This document shows positions 1 through 10,670 of a stretch of DNA of 64,000 bases, piece by piece (the first letter of the stretch is position 1; every line of letters starts with the position of its first letter). Origin of the DNA: Ancistrus triradiatus (Eukaryota; Chordata; Actinopteri; Siluriformes; Loricariidae); assembly GCA_025084515.1 (NCBI GenBank), contig JAJAGP010000175.1, forward strand, positions 372,001 through 436,000, written 5' to 3'. The notes beneath the pieces are model-generated. The model saw only the letters and a list, made by a program, of their open reading frames with translations. It did no database searches and was not told where the DNA came from. A program made the position numbers and the translations under genes.

Positions 1-1000
1 TTGTAGAACCCGTTGCACGGGTGTCTGGATTAAGCACTTCATTACGTTTGTCAAGCAGAGGTGAAATCTTGAAATCTGAACTACACTTTATAGGCAAAAG
101 TTTGCAGACATCCAAGAAATTACATCCAATACATGGCTATTAGTTTGCCGTTTGCATTCTTTTTTGCATTCCAGTGCATTGTATGTTGGAGTGTCTGATA
201 GTTGGGATGAAGGTTCTGCCCAAGCCAGTCAAGTTCTCAATCAAAGTTGGCAAACCTAATCTATGGACAAATCTATGGACTTTGTTTAAGCACAGCAGGT
301 CAGAAAGTTGATGAGCTGACTTTCTGGAAGCAGAAACCTATAAATGTGTCACATTGATTGACACAGTACAACCCATTCGACTGCCACTGTTTGCCTATGG
401 AGAATCCAGAAATGATGCTTTTTTAGCTCACTAATTACAAGGGCTGTCCACAAACGTTTGTCTATATAGTGTACATTAAGGGCAGTTTATGACATGACCG
501 GACTATCCTCAAAACATGATTATGCCTGACAGTAGGAAACTGTGTTTCTAATGCTTGAGTCCAGTGGGGGTGTGCTTTTCTCCATTTCAATTCAAGCATG
601 GTGGCCTTAGGTTTGTATGTCGTTGCTTAACCATCGAAATCTATGGAGTTCTTGATGAGGTTTTGAGCTGATGTCTCCAGAGACAGTTTGGAACTCGGTC
701 ATGTGCTGCAACAAAGCAGAAATAACTTAATCCAATAATAAGCAAAATATGCTATCCTTTCACTGTGGAGACTTGAGTTTGAGTTTCAATGGCATCTCCA
801 TAGACACAATTGGTCATATCTAAGAGAAAGAAGGGGGTTGTCTCCACACACTGCAACAATAGCCCCATTGGCTATAGTCCTCCTCCACTGGCGGAGGTGT
901 TGGCACAAGTAGGGGAATGTTGATGGGGGAGCTGAGCTTTGCCATGCTGGTACTCCCCGTTTTACATGGTCCGACTTACGACATTTAGATTTTATGATGG
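1..1000. other. Unassigned intergenic DNA with a Tc1-type end remnant
   Basis: No convincing coding sequence is seen. Around 443-475 there is a degenerate copy of the fish Tc1-type terminal motif (reverse complement of a 'ggccaaaagtatgtggacac'-like end), related to the ends at 46634 and 56063. The rest of the stretch is not recognised. Confidence 0.4.
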
Positions 1001-1004
1001 GAAT

Positions 1005-1320
1005 CCAATAATAAGAAATACCCATTCAGCAGAAACTGCACTCTCGTTACTCTTCCATGCAAAATGAGGAATCAGGCGGTGCGTGACATAGGGAGGCACA
1101 TGGTAGGAGTGATGAACACTGGGAAATGTAGTGAGACAAAGCTGTGGTTGCGACAAATGTTTTTGTTTTTCCACTTTCAATACAGCATTCGTTGAATTAA
1201 ATGAGATATATAATAATTTATTATAAAATTAGCTTTATGTTAATGAGTTTGACCAATTATAGTTTAGTGTAGGAGTTTTAAGTATGTTTAAGTTATGCTA
1301 CGCTATGACACGTACAGTAT
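1005..1320 (+). repeat. Dispersed repeat, copy 1 of three in the window
   Basis: This segment shares long stretches with 7040-7225 and 34850-35040: a 'ctgggaaatgtagtgag' core, then a T-rich run, then 'tttcaatac' and an AT-rich tail. Family not identified. The core resembles the SBS/ZNF143-type promoter motif (ACTACATTTCCCAG on the other strand). Copies differ by many substitutions, so they are old. Confidence 0.6.
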
Positions 1321-1323
1321 ATA

Positions 1324-2075
1324 CACTGGGTGACAGAAAAAAGAAAGCACCCAGATAGAAATGTCGGATTGCTGCAAAACCCGGCATGCAGTTATCTCAG
1401 GCAGTTATGTAAATGATTACGGGTGTGGTCTGATTAGACAATGAGTTTTGCCACCTGAGGGCGTAAAACTGCTTTTCCCGTTGCTCTATAAAAATGCTCT
1501 GAGGCTGCTTTTGGGTAGTGTACCTCTTGGTGAGAGATTGTTGGCCTGATCTGGCAACCAAGCAGGCCAAGGAAGTGTTGCAATCTGGCAGAGATATTCC
1601 TGTGAAACCCTTGCTGTATGTTGGCGAGCATTATCCTGCTGAAAAATGCCAGTTGGTAGCCCTGCCGTGAGGGGCAGCACGTGGCCACAGGATGTGCTGG
1701 ACTAGTGGTAAGTGTCCTTCATATCACTACTAGGGGTGACCGACTGTTGTATGCAATGGCTCCCCAGATCATCACATCAGCAGTTGGGGCAACGTGTTGC
1801 TCTACAACAAAGCCAGGATTGAAATGCTCACCACGAGGTCTCAATACTCAAACAGAACCCGAATTTGTCGTTAAAGACAATGCAGTCCCAGTCCAAAGCA
1901 GTTCAGGTTTCGTGTTCACCACACAACTGGGCAGAATGTCTTCCAGTGTGTCGTAGAGGCATGTCTCGTTGTAAAACGGGGAGTACCTGTATTGGGGAGG
2001 AAAAGGTTGAATTTAAAAGAAGTGCTGTCCACATAGACAGTTTATTAATGTGTGGGAGGTTCTGAATGGCTGCAT
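1324..2075 (-). pseudogene. Tc1/mariner transposase relic
   Basis: Read on the minus strand, several frames carry pieces of a Tc1-type DDE transposase in order. Near 1850-1890 is a piece like 'W..IVFNDEFGF' (second-D region). Near 1560-1640 is 'QQDNARQHTARVSQE', followed by 'LPWPAWLPD', which is the family's catalytic D and the conserved proline-rich block. Frames are broken repeatedly by stops and shifts, and the N-terminal DNA-binding part is not visible. A candidate terminal repeat 'cactgggtgacagaaaaaag' begins at about 1325, but its partner was not found. The element is dead and probably lacks one end. Superfamily is confident; the exact family is not named. Confidence 0.75.
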
Positions 2076-2079
2076 TTTA

Positions 2080-2560
2080 AGACAAACCATACGCTTTCAG
2101 AACGTGTCAAGAAGGTCCTTGGGGAAGATCTTACTAAGCACGCTGGAGTCCTGCAGTGATCCTCAACATGGTAAAACCACAACTTCTTATCCAGCTATTT
2201 TCAGTCCGACTTCATTCAGGGATTCTGATCTACATCTGTCTTCATTCTCCCCACACAGGCAAGGCTCATATTCTGGAGGTGCTGAATGCCCTTTGTCATG
2301 AACTGGCTGCGTGTGAGATCCTCTCGGGCAGTGGTACACTAGAGAGGGCACAGAGTCACCAGTCCCTCAACTCGCTCTTTGTCTCCTGCTGAGCTTTACT
2401 GTGAGGAACTTTCCAGACAGAGCCGCGGACTGATTTTGCAAGTCAAGATTGTAATCAGTTGTTCATATTTCTGTGTCATGTTGTTCGTCTACAGAGAGTA
2501 CGGAGGGTTGTTTGGCCCGGGAGTAATGACCAGACCCATGTCCTCACTATCCTGCTTGTA
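2080..2560 (+). other. Unidentified possibly coding remnant
   Basis: The plus strand has interlocking short open frames with protein-like composition, for example a leucine-rich helical segment (HILEVLNALCHELAAC) at about 2265-2315. It follows a sequence resembling a splice acceptor (ccccacacag) near 2260. No family is recognised, and the frame changes near 2390. It could be a decayed host pseudogene exon or a transposon remnant. Confidence 0.2.
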
Positions 2561-3157
2561 AAGAATATGTGAAAATTCCTGACTCAGTGCCACAGAGCTG
2601 CTATAAGTACCTGGACTTCTACTTTAATGACTCATCAAACCTTCCAGTAGGGTTGGGTATCGTTTGAATTTCATCGATTCTGATTCTGCTTATTGATTCC
2701 GGTTCATTCCAATCATTCTGCTTGACATTTCTATCATGTTGGTGCCTTAGATGTATTCCCATGTTGTTGGTGCAACCTTCTTTAGAAGAGTTTTCTCTCA
2801 AAGTTGAGCCAAACTTTTGAGCTCTTTTGAGTGTGCATCTTCCTCTAATCAAAACAAAACTACATGATTAGTACATCATCACAAGGTCCTGCTAGATAAG
2901 TGCCTTGTTAATACAGACGTATTTTGCACTAATCTCAGCCCTGTATTTGAAGTAGGAACCGAAAATTGGAATCGAAAGTCTATTTCTTTAACGGGTATCC
3001 AGTTCTTGGAATTTTGGTTTTGGTACCCAACCTTACCTGGCACTGTAACAATATGCGCTGTTACATCCTCATTCATTCACTTTATTTGCTTCATCCTGGT
3101 CAGGGTGCCAAGCTGGTGGCACAAATTCTGAAAATGTAATGCCTTACATTTCAAACA

Positions 3158-3755
3158 AGTCAAGTCAGATTTATTTCTGTTTCAAAGCAGCTTTACAATT
3201 TTATATTATCTTCTAATATCCAGGGCCATTCCCAAATTGAGCAAGCCTAGGGTGACAGCGGAAAGGAAAAACTCCCTAAGTGTTATAAGGAAGAAACCTT
3301 GGGAGGACCAAGACTCAAAAAGGGCAGCTTAGATGAGAAATGTAAGAATGAAATTAATTCATGTAGTCAAATAAGTCTGCAGTAGTAGTTCAGAAACAGA
3401 TAAATAAAATATTGAATAAAATAATGTAAACAAATATGCATATCGCCATTATTTAGTCTGTTACGCAGAGTCACTTTAGGATCTTGAGTCCTCGTGGGAA
3501 AGTCCTTGGTGTCACCGGAGGAGGGAGAGAGTTACTGCCATCTGGTGTGGCCCAGGCATGGTGAGGCTGGAGCGGATTATGGAAACAACTTAAGTGGAGC
3601 TTAAGCGAAGGAACAACTTAGTGTGGGGGGCTGGAACTGGAACCGGAACACAAGCTCGGAAAGAAAAGAAAAAATGTAGTTAGTTGCTGTTAAGAGCACA
3701 GTGTCTATTAACAACCACTGATGCCATGTGTAGCATGAGACTTTGAAAAATGAAT
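3158..3755 (-). repeat. L2-type LINE 3' end, copy 1
   Basis: The segment starts with 'caagtcaagtcag', then 'tttcaaagcagctttaca', 'attgagcaagcctagggtga', and 'gaaaccttgggaggaccaag'. Further in it has 'gagcacagtgtctattaaca'. The same blocks recur at 34564, 37563, 42914, 49178, 50952-53030 and 58926. In the reverse orientation the copy at 51114 begins with the C-terminus of a reverse-transcriptase ORF, so the family is read as a LINE 3' end with a (TTGAC)n tail. Confidence 0.65.
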
Positions 3756-4236
3756 TCAATTAGCCATGCGCAAAATATCAAGATCCGGAACGTCTCAGAG
3801 CTTATTTAATGAACGTTACAAAATTATGTCCTAAACCAGCAGAATGTAGATGAACCATGGGAGCCCTACCTTTGCATCAGACTGTGCATAAACGTACAGC
3901 ACCCATAGAATTCACCATGCCGCTTTGAAGGTCCCTTTTTTGTCCTGCAGGCTGAAATCAAAATTCATTTTAACATAACTGATTTTTTAAATATTTTCCA
4001 ACTTATTTACACAACTTTCCTTACATCGTGGGAGTAATTATAAAAAGGCAACAGTTCATTTCTTCATTTCTTTGATACCTTCTAGAGCCACCTTTATTCA
4101 AATCAGGGCTCTGATTTCAGCACTCCAGGACCTTCACCTTCCTATCTTTAAGTCACTATGTTGGTTTTTGAGGCAGTGTCTATGGTCTTTGTTGTGCTGG
4201 AAGCTGAATATTCAGCTGCCTAGAAGATTTTGTTAC
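3756..4236. other. Unassigned DNA left of the hAT insertion
   Basis: No gene is seen. 4072-4236 has a T/C-rich open stretch without recognisable protein similarity. It ends in the 8-bp sequence cttgaaac that is duplicated on the far side of the hAT element. Confidence 0.3.
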
Positions 4237-4244
4237 CTTGAAAC

Positions 4245-5687
4245 TAGGGCTGCAACAAACTACTAATTTGATAGTCGAATACTAATGGTTATTGAAACAA
4301 AAATCGGTTATTTGGATTATGAATCACTCGGTTACCAAATAACTCTTATATAGCTGTTGATGTCAATTTTATGCATTTGTTAACTAACAATGAAGACAGT
4401 ATATATGAATACCTTATTCAGCAATTGACTGTTTAAACGAACCTTCCTACTAATGCATGTGATGATGTCATCGACTAATCAACTATTAAATTAGTTGCCA
4501 ACTAATTTGATAGTTGACCAAAGGCCTTTTCTCACAGTCTGATGTTTACGAACTCAGTCTTTTCTCATTTCTGCGCTGTTCGGATGGGTAAAAATCAGGC
4601 TGACCAATCAGAGCTCAAGCAGCAGCAGAGCACAAGTGCTTATATGACAAGCAACATTCTTCTTCTTCTTCTTTTGGCTTCTCCCTTTATCAGGGGTCGC
4701 CACAGCGAGTTAAACGTTTCCACCTCACCCTGTCCTCCACGTCCTCTACTCTCACCCCAACTCCCTGCATATCTTCATTTACCACAACCAAATAACTCCT
4801 CTTTGGTCTTCCTCTCCGTCTCTTGCCTGGCAGCTCCATCTCCAACATCCTCCTACCAATATATCCACTATCCCTCCTCTGCACATGTCCAAACCATCTC
4901 AGTCTTCCCTCTCGAATTTTGTCTCCCAATTTTCCAACCTGTGCTGTCCCTCTGATGATCTCATTCCTAATCCTGTCCACCCTGGACACTCATAAAGAGA
5001 ACCTCAACATCTTAAGTTCTGCCACCTCCAGCTCTGCTTCCTGTCTCTTTGTCAGTGCCACTGTCTCTAAGCCATACAACAAGGCTGGTCTCACTACTCT
5101 CTTATAAATCTTTCCTTTCACTTTTGCTGCGACCCTTTTGTCACACAGCACTCCTGGCACTCTTCTCCACCCACTCCATCCTGCCTGTACTCTCTTCTTC
5201 ACCTCCTTTCCACACTCCCATTTCCTTGGACAGTTGATCCCAACTTGTCATATGCGAGTTCATATGACAAGCAACATGCTGACTATAAAACATGGCTATT
5301 AAAGAAATGGTGGACTATAGCTGAAAGGCTGGAGAATGATGGTGATAAACCTCACAGTGACTGTATGGAACCGTTTTTTTTTGGTTTATTTAAGTGCATT
5401 CTAATTTGTTCATGCCCACAAAAAACACAAACTAGAGCTTCCTGCACTAATCTTCACTTGTGTCTTTGTTTTTTTAAGTTGACAATGTGAAAAAGACACG
5501 GCAAAAACTCTCCGTGACACATTAAGAGAAGGGAAATTAAAGAAAGCAAAAGTGGACTGGGAGTTTTCAGCATGTTTAGACAGAAAAACACATCGGACTT
5601 GGTGTGTAGTTCCCACTACGTTAAAAATCGCGTCCATTTTTTTTGCGTAAAAATTGGACTTTGATTCGATTAATTGTTGCACCCCTA
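4245..5687. mobile_element. hAT-type non-autonomous DNA transposon
   Basis: The ends are inverted: TAGGGCTGCAACAA at 4245 and, reversed, TAGGGGTGCAACAA ending at 5687. The flanks carry an exact 8-bp direct repeat, cttgaaac, at 4237-4244 and 5688-5695, the duplication length typical of hAT elements. No transposase frame was seen, so it is non-autonomous. It contains a later LINE insertion (4658-5261). Confidence 0.88.
4658..5261 (-). mobile_element. RTE-like LINE 3' fragment inside the hAT element
   Basis: On the minus strand, two overlapping frames encode the C-terminal region of a non-LTR reverse transcriptase: VVRPALLYGLETVAL near 5080-5130, LEVAELKMLRF just after it, then RLRWFGHVQRR and GKRRRGRPKR near 4800-4900, ending in RCGDP. 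One frameshift separates the two halves. The 3' tail is a short (AAG)n run at 4658. A 16-bp target-site duplication, atatgacaagcaacat, lies at 4642-4657 and 5262-5277. The copy is 5'-truncated. The RTE assignment rests on the remembered C-terminal signature; a neighbouring clade is possible. Confidence 0.85.
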
Positions 5688-6014
5688 CTTGAAACTTGTT
5701 CAGTCCTGTTAGAAATATTGCAAAGATCAGATAGATTTTGTTGTATCTGGACACTGTGAGAATTATTCATGCATACATCTCATCGCGTCTGCATTATTGC
5801 AATGCCTTAGTAAAGGATATCCGACAAATCGTCAGTCGGTCCAAAACGCTGCTGCTAGGCTTTTTAACAAAAACTAGACGTAGGGAACACATCGGCCTGG
5901 TGTTAGCCTCTCATCACTGATTACGGGTGGAGTACTAGTTCTTACTTTTAAAAGCTGTACATGGTGAAGCACCCGAATACATTTCTGAGTTGTTAGCTCC
6001 TCGTTCAAGTAGCA

Positions 6015-6673
6015 GGGGGTATTCCACAAACCGAGCTTATAAAAGCCACGCTTGTCTGAGTAAGCCTCAATAAAGTTAGCCAAACAGTTCACTTCAGGCT
6101 CATTCCATTACACCAATACAATCTATTCCCACCACTTCAAGCAAGGCTTTTGCAATGGAAGACCACGCCTGTGTACGCCGTATTTAAACAGCCTTGGCAA
6201 TCGATTTCAGATAGATCCAAAAAATGTCCCTAGAGACAAAAATGTGACTCTGCAGTGTGCCTTATTTTTACACTGGTGCCCTTTAGAATTTTCTATATTT
6301 CTGCATAAATATACCTAAAACATCATCAGATTTTCACACAAGTCCTAAAAGTTGATAAAGAGAACCCAGTTAAAGAAATGAGACAAAAATATACTTGGTC
6401 ATTTTTTTTTATTGAGGAAATTGATCCAATATTACATATTAGGGAGTAAAAGTATGTGGACCTTTGCTTTCAGTATTTTGCTGTATCTACTTTTAGGACT
6501 TCTGATGGTTTTATGTCATATTTATGCAGAAATATAGAAAATTCTAAAGGGTTCACAAACTTTCAAGCACCACTGTATATAAAAGCTTGAATTAAGTTTA
6601 TACTCAGTTAAAAGGTAACCTAAAGAACGAGGCTTGTGACTTATTGGGTTAGCTTGCTTTGTGGGATACCCCC
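6015..6673. mobile_element. Non-autonomous DNA transposon inserted in L2
   Basis: Imperfect inverted ends, GGGGGTATTCCACAAA on the left and the reverse complement of GGGGGTATCCCACAAA on the right, bound a segment that interrupts the L2 frame. No transposase is seen. Exact target duplication and superfamily were not determined. It holds a Tc1-type MITE. Confidence 0.65.
6271..6575. mobile_element. Tc1-type MITE, 305 bp
   Basis: Both ends match the terminal repeats of the Tc1 element at 54184-55739 (cactggtgcc... and ...caagcaccactg). They are flanked by TA at 6269-6270 and 6576-6577. The long terminal repeats are nearly back to back, so this is an internal-deletion derivative of that Tc1 family. 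It sits inside the 6015-6673 transposon. Confidence 0.88.
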
Positions 6674-7039
6674 AGGTCAATGAGATTCTCTGATCAAGGG
6701 CTTCTTCTTGTTCCCAGAACAAAAAAAGGAATTTCAGACTTGATATCAGACTCTCTGAATCCATATTCTCTTTTAAGAAATGCCTCAAGACCCACCTTTC
6801 TTCTCTAGCTTGTGATCAAATGTAATGTGCTTACCTCTGTGTGTTTGTCCTGTTTTATCATTTCTGTCATTTATATACAGTCTTGGTGTACGTTTCCAGT
6901 TTCTTTTTTGTTATCATTTTTGTTTGAATTATTTTATTGTGACGCACTTTGTAGCTTTGTCTTAGAAAAGTGCTATATGAATAAAGTACTGATATCAATG
7001 ATTCTTGGATATTTAATTAATAACCAAACATCTGGTATC

Positions 7040-7225
7040 TGCCATTACTGGGAAATGTAGTGAGGAAAAGCCGTGGTCGCGCAATAATCTTTTTTTTGTT
7101 TGTTTCACTTTCAATACATTTTTCAATAAATTACATATATTCAACAGTTAATTATAAAATAAGCTTTGTGTTAATGATTTTGCCCAGCTGTATTAACATA
7201 AGTGTTTTAAACGTGTTTACGGTAG
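7040..7225 (+). repeat. Dispersed repeat, copy 2
   Basis: It shares with 1005-1320 the core 'ctgggaaatgtagtgag', a T-rich run, 'cactttcaatac' and an AT-rich tail including 'ataagctttgtgttaatga'. Confidence 0.6.
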
Positions 7226-7413
7226 GCTATCATATGTATGTATGTATGTATATATAGAATCGCCTTCTCAGTCTCCTGCTCCCTCGCCATCTAAATCTGC
7301 TAAGGCTTGGAGGGCCCTTTCGCTAGCCACTGAGCTAACTGACATCGGGGAATACGATACGCCGATCTTGGAGAAGCTCCTGACTCATATAGAAGAACTT
7401 ACCATCACAATAT

Positions 7414-7612
7414 ATTTACATTACATTGACAGCATTTAGCAGACGCCCTTATCCAGAGCGACTTGCAATTGGTACAGTCTTACAATCCAAGCAATTGTGG
7501 GTTAAGGGCCTTGCTCAAGGACCCAACAGTGGCAGCTTAGCAGACGTGGGATTTGAACCCTGGACCTTCTGGTCCAGAGTCCAGTGCCTTAACCGCTAGG
7601 CTACCACAGTCT
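7414..7612 (-). repeat. tRNA-derived SINE, reverse orientation
   Basis: On the minus strand it begins with an A-box-like 'tggtagcctagcggttaagg' and a B-box-like 'ggttcaaatcc' form. It ends with 'ataagggcgtctgctaaatg' and TGTAATG repeats. It is the same family as 7885, 30985, 35750, 57912 and 60098. It interrupts the L1 ORF1 relic. Confidence 0.85.
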
Positions 7613-7884
7613 CACAGTTCTGGCCGAGCTGTTAAGTTAATCTGGGCGGACATGGACTTGAATCACGGAGTTGAATCAACTTTGTCTAACGTGGAGACCT
7701 CGGTGCAGTCCCTCAGCAAACGTACCGACATCATTCAGGCAGGACAGCGCCAACAGAGGACAACCGTTACTGAAATGACCAGTGACTTCAGGCAAAATTG
7801 ATGGAGATGGAGGACAGAAGTCGCCGTTCAAACCTGTGCATTGTCGGACACCCGGAGGGATTGTAAGGAGATGACCCAATTGTA

Positions 7885-8077
7885 ACTATGGTAGCCTAGC
7901 GAGTAAGGTAGTGGACTATGGACCAGAAGGTCCAAGGTTAAAATCCCATCTCTGCCAAACTGCCACTGTTGGGTCCTTGAGCAAGGCCCTTAACCCACAA
8001 TTGTTTGGATTGTAAGACTGTATCAATTGTAAGTCGCTCTGGATAAGGACGTTTGTTAAATGCTATAAATGTAAATG
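7885..8077 (+). repeat. tRNA-derived SINE, forward
   Basis: It starts with 'actatggtagcctagcga' (A box region). 'ggtccaaggttaaaatccc' is a degraded B box, followed by the family core 'ttgggtccttgagcaaggcc'. It ends in 'gctataaatgtaaatgt'. It is the second SINE inside the L1 relic. Confidence 0.85.
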
Positions 8078-8480
8078 TTTTCTACAGAAAAGCCTCCCCG
8101 TGTGGCTGCCTGCTCTTAACGGCCGGGTGTTCGAGATACAACGTGCTCACAGAGTTTACAATAATCGTTCAATCTCCACTGTATGGCCTTGCATGCTGAT
8201 TTTCAAGCTCCTGTGATACAATGACCGGCAACATATTTTGGCGGAGGCTGGAGTTCCTCTTTTGTATGGCCAAGCCAAGCTCCTCGTCTTCCCGGATTAC
8301 TCCAATGCTACAGTGGCTAGCCAAAAGGCCTTCGCCCCCAGCTTAGCATCTCTGAAGCAAAAAGGAGCGGAGGCCTTCCTCATCTACCCGGCCAAACTTA
8401 AGGTGCGGCTTAATGGAGAGAGACAGGTTTTTGTAAGACCGGAAGAGGTGCAGGCATTCTTACAGAGGTTAAATAAGTAA

Positions 8481-8925
8481 TTGTGCTGTGCATTGTCCCG
8501 TGTTTTTGGTGCTTTTATTTTTTGAGGCAGTTAGAGGGAGATTTGTTTCATTTCTGCTTGCCCGCTCTTCCTACTGTTAGAACGGGCCACTGCCAGGTTA
8601 CATCATGCCAGAGCTGCCACTATCTCTTTGTGGTCTAAAAGTATTGATTTTGTGAGATGGGAGTTAGAACGAGGTTGAGACATGTTTGTGTGCGATTTGT
8701 GTGTTTGTTTGATTATATTTGTTATATTTTAAAAATGTATAAATGTATATAAATCACAATGTGGTTGTTTGTATTCAAAACTAGAAAGCAGTGATATCAG
8801 CCTTGACTCTGAAGCTTCGAGGAATGCCAACCAACATTGTGAATGTAATAAGAATTACAACAGTATAGGTTTTCCATTGTGTCTTAGCAAGATGTGTTCT
8901 ATGTGCAATCTAAATGTATTCTGAA
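8481..8925. other. Unassigned, possibly L1 inter-ORF spacer
   Basis: No open frame of interest. It follows directly on the L1 ORF1 stop and may belong to the same LINE; no ORF2 sequence is seen. Confidence 0.3.
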
Positions 8926-9033
8926 AATATTACTGGTTTATGTATTGTAATAGAATACATTGTGTTATACATTATGTTATGTTATTATGAATAACATAAT
9001 GTATTCTATTACAATACATAAAACAGTAATATT
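8926..9033. repeat. Long near-perfect inverted repeat (hairpin)
   Basis: The left arm starting at 8926 (aatattactggtttatgtat) and the right arm ending at 9033 are complementary over about 39 bases with one or two mismatches, around a loop of about 30 bases that is itself partly palindromic. It is AT-rich. It could be a short palindromic MITE. Confidence 0.75.
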
Positions 9034-9887
9034 TTACAAATAAATACATGTATTTCTTTATTTTTAATTTAAATTTGTGTAAATAAATAAGTATATTTAG
9101 TTTTAATGAAATTTTAAGTGTCCCTTGCTCACCACGTACACAAAGCACTTTGAGGTTTAGGCCACCAGATGCCGCTAATGTGCACTGTGTCATAGCGCTT
9201 CTAGTAATGAACATAGAAAGCCCTAATTAGCTGGTGACGTATGTAAGGCCAGGTGCCGGCAGTTAAATCCGTTCGTTCACTTGTTGTCGGTGTGCCTCCA
9301 TATTCGCTTCTAGTTCGTAGGAAAGGTTCTGTGGTTCATTCGCGTATAGCGTCGTGAGCATGAATTAGCAGTTACTCACTTAATTTATCATTTTGTTCAC
9401 TGAAAAGGAAGCTTTTGAATGTATACCAGGAGTCGCTTCCAGAGTTTCTCTGCACTCAAGCAAAGTCAATCAGGTAGGGTAAGTTAAATGGTAGTTTTAT
9501 GATTTGTTTAACTTAAAGTACTTGTTTGCTATTTTAAAATGTACTTTTCGCGTTGAACCGATGTAAGTAACGCAAAGTTAATTTGGGCAGTTGTTTTATG
9601 ATGAGCCAAACGGGTTATGTGATTAAATGGTGTGCGACCTCCAATGGAAAGTGATCAAAATCACCTCATTTTCTTGCTTTCTGTAAAAAACCAGAACAGG
9701 TACCTTGTATCCTTATCACTGCTCCCCAGTCGTGTAGTCTTGTGCACCAGGTGTGTCATCAGAAGCTGAAGTTAAGCCATAAAATACTTGTAGTTAAAAC
9801 AAATATTTTTTAAATATGTAGTCTGAGTTGGTATATTGGTTGTTTTTTCACTGCGTCGAATTGGCGAGCTAATAAAGCTAGCATACT
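9034..9887. other. Unassigned DNA, slightly CpG-enriched in the middle
   Basis: No gene is recognised. 9250-9360 has several CpGs and could be part of a repeat. A 'gtagggtaagt' near 9474 resembles a splice donor, but no coding exon is evident. Confidence 0.25.
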
Positions 9888-10670
9888 GACCCTCTTCTAC
9901 TTGCTATCTCCTACATTCTCCTTCCTCTCGTCTTTGCTATCTCCTATATTCTCTTTTCTACTTCCTTCCTTCTACTTGCTATCTCCTACATTCTTCTTCC
10001 TCTTCTACTTATCTCCCTACTTTCTACTTCCTGTCTTCCATTTCCTGTCTCCTACATTCTACTTCCTCTCTTCTGATATCTCTACATCCTACTACATTTC
10101 TACTTGCTATCTCCCTACATTCTGCTTCCTCTTTTCTACTTGCTATCACCTACATTCTACTTCTTGTCTTCTACTTGCTATCACCTACATTCGACTTCCT
10201 CTCTTCTACTTGCTGTCTCTTACATTCAACTTCCTTTCTTCTACTTGATCTTTTCCTACATTCGACTTCCTCTCTTCTACTTGCTGTCTCCTACATTCTA
10301 CTTGCTTTCTTCTACTACTTTTCCTACTTGCTATCTCCTACATTCTTGTTCCTCTCTTCTACTTGGTATCTCCTACAGTCTACTTCGTCTCTTCTACTTG
10401 CGGTCTCCTACATTCTACTTACACTCCTACTTGCTATCTCTTACAATTTATTTCCTTTCTTCTACTTTCTCTCTTCTACTTGCTTTTATATTCTGCTTCC
10501 GCCCTTCTACTTGCTATCTCCATCCTACTTCATCTCTTCTACTTGCTATCACCTACATTCTACTTTTCTTCTCTTTCCTCTCCTACTTGCTATCACTTCC
10601 TCACTTCTGCTTGCTATCTCTTACTTTTGATGACTTCTCTTCTACGTGCTATCTCTTGCATTTGAATTCC
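9888..10670. repeat. Pyrimidine-rich minisatellite, about 35-bp unit
   Basis: About 22 imperfect copies of a unit built from 'ttctacttgctatctcc' and 'tacattctacttcctctc' fill this segment. All three plus frames are open over long distances and give Leu/Ser/Tyr-rich peptides, which are by-products of the repeat. It ends within two bases of the Polinton left end. Confidence 0.9.

Larger units (their letters stand above)
5700..6990 (+). mobile_element. L2/CR1-type LINE 3' half, split by a DNA transposon
   Basis: Plus-strand frames give the late reverse-transcriptase region: RNIAKIR, then IIHAYISSRLHYCNALV at 5755-5810, TKTRRREHIG near 5870, and HGEAPEYISELLAPRSSSR near 5960-6012. The frame then resumes after the 6015-6673 insertion with SMRFSDQGLLLVPRTKKG (6675 onward) and continues to a 3' end resembling known L2 tails (gtgctatatgaataaagt at about 6970). 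Stops and shifts show it is dead and 5'-truncated. The continuity of the reading across 6015-6673 shows that segment is a later insertion. Confidence 0.8.
7256..8480 (+). pseudogene. L1-type LINE ORF1 relic, split by two SINEs
   Basis: Read in pieces on the plus strand this is an L1 ORF1 protein (transposase_22 type RNA-binding protein). The N-terminal part is at 7256-7405. A coiled-coil stretch with DMDLNHGVESTLSNVETSV lies at 7650-7720, then MEDRSRRSNLCIVGHPEG at 7801-7860. The C-terminal domain follows SINE 2, with LPALNGRVFEIQRAHR near 8110 and LLYGQAKLLVFPDYS plus IYPAKLKVRLNGER at 8256-8420. The last 80 codons are open to a stop at 8478. SINEs at 7414 and 7885, a stop after the glycine in 'EGL' and frame changes show it is dead. 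Sequence after 8480 may be the ORF1-ORF2 spacer. Confidence 0.82.

Noticed and set aside
4542..5237. Plus-strand ORFs of 94-137 codons over the 4.5-5.2 kb region
   Set aside because: They are antisense shadows of the RTE-type LINE frames read on the minus strand.
9460..9490. A first non-coding exon with splice donor near 9474
   Set aside because: Only one weak donor-like site, no promoter motif of note, no coding continuation.
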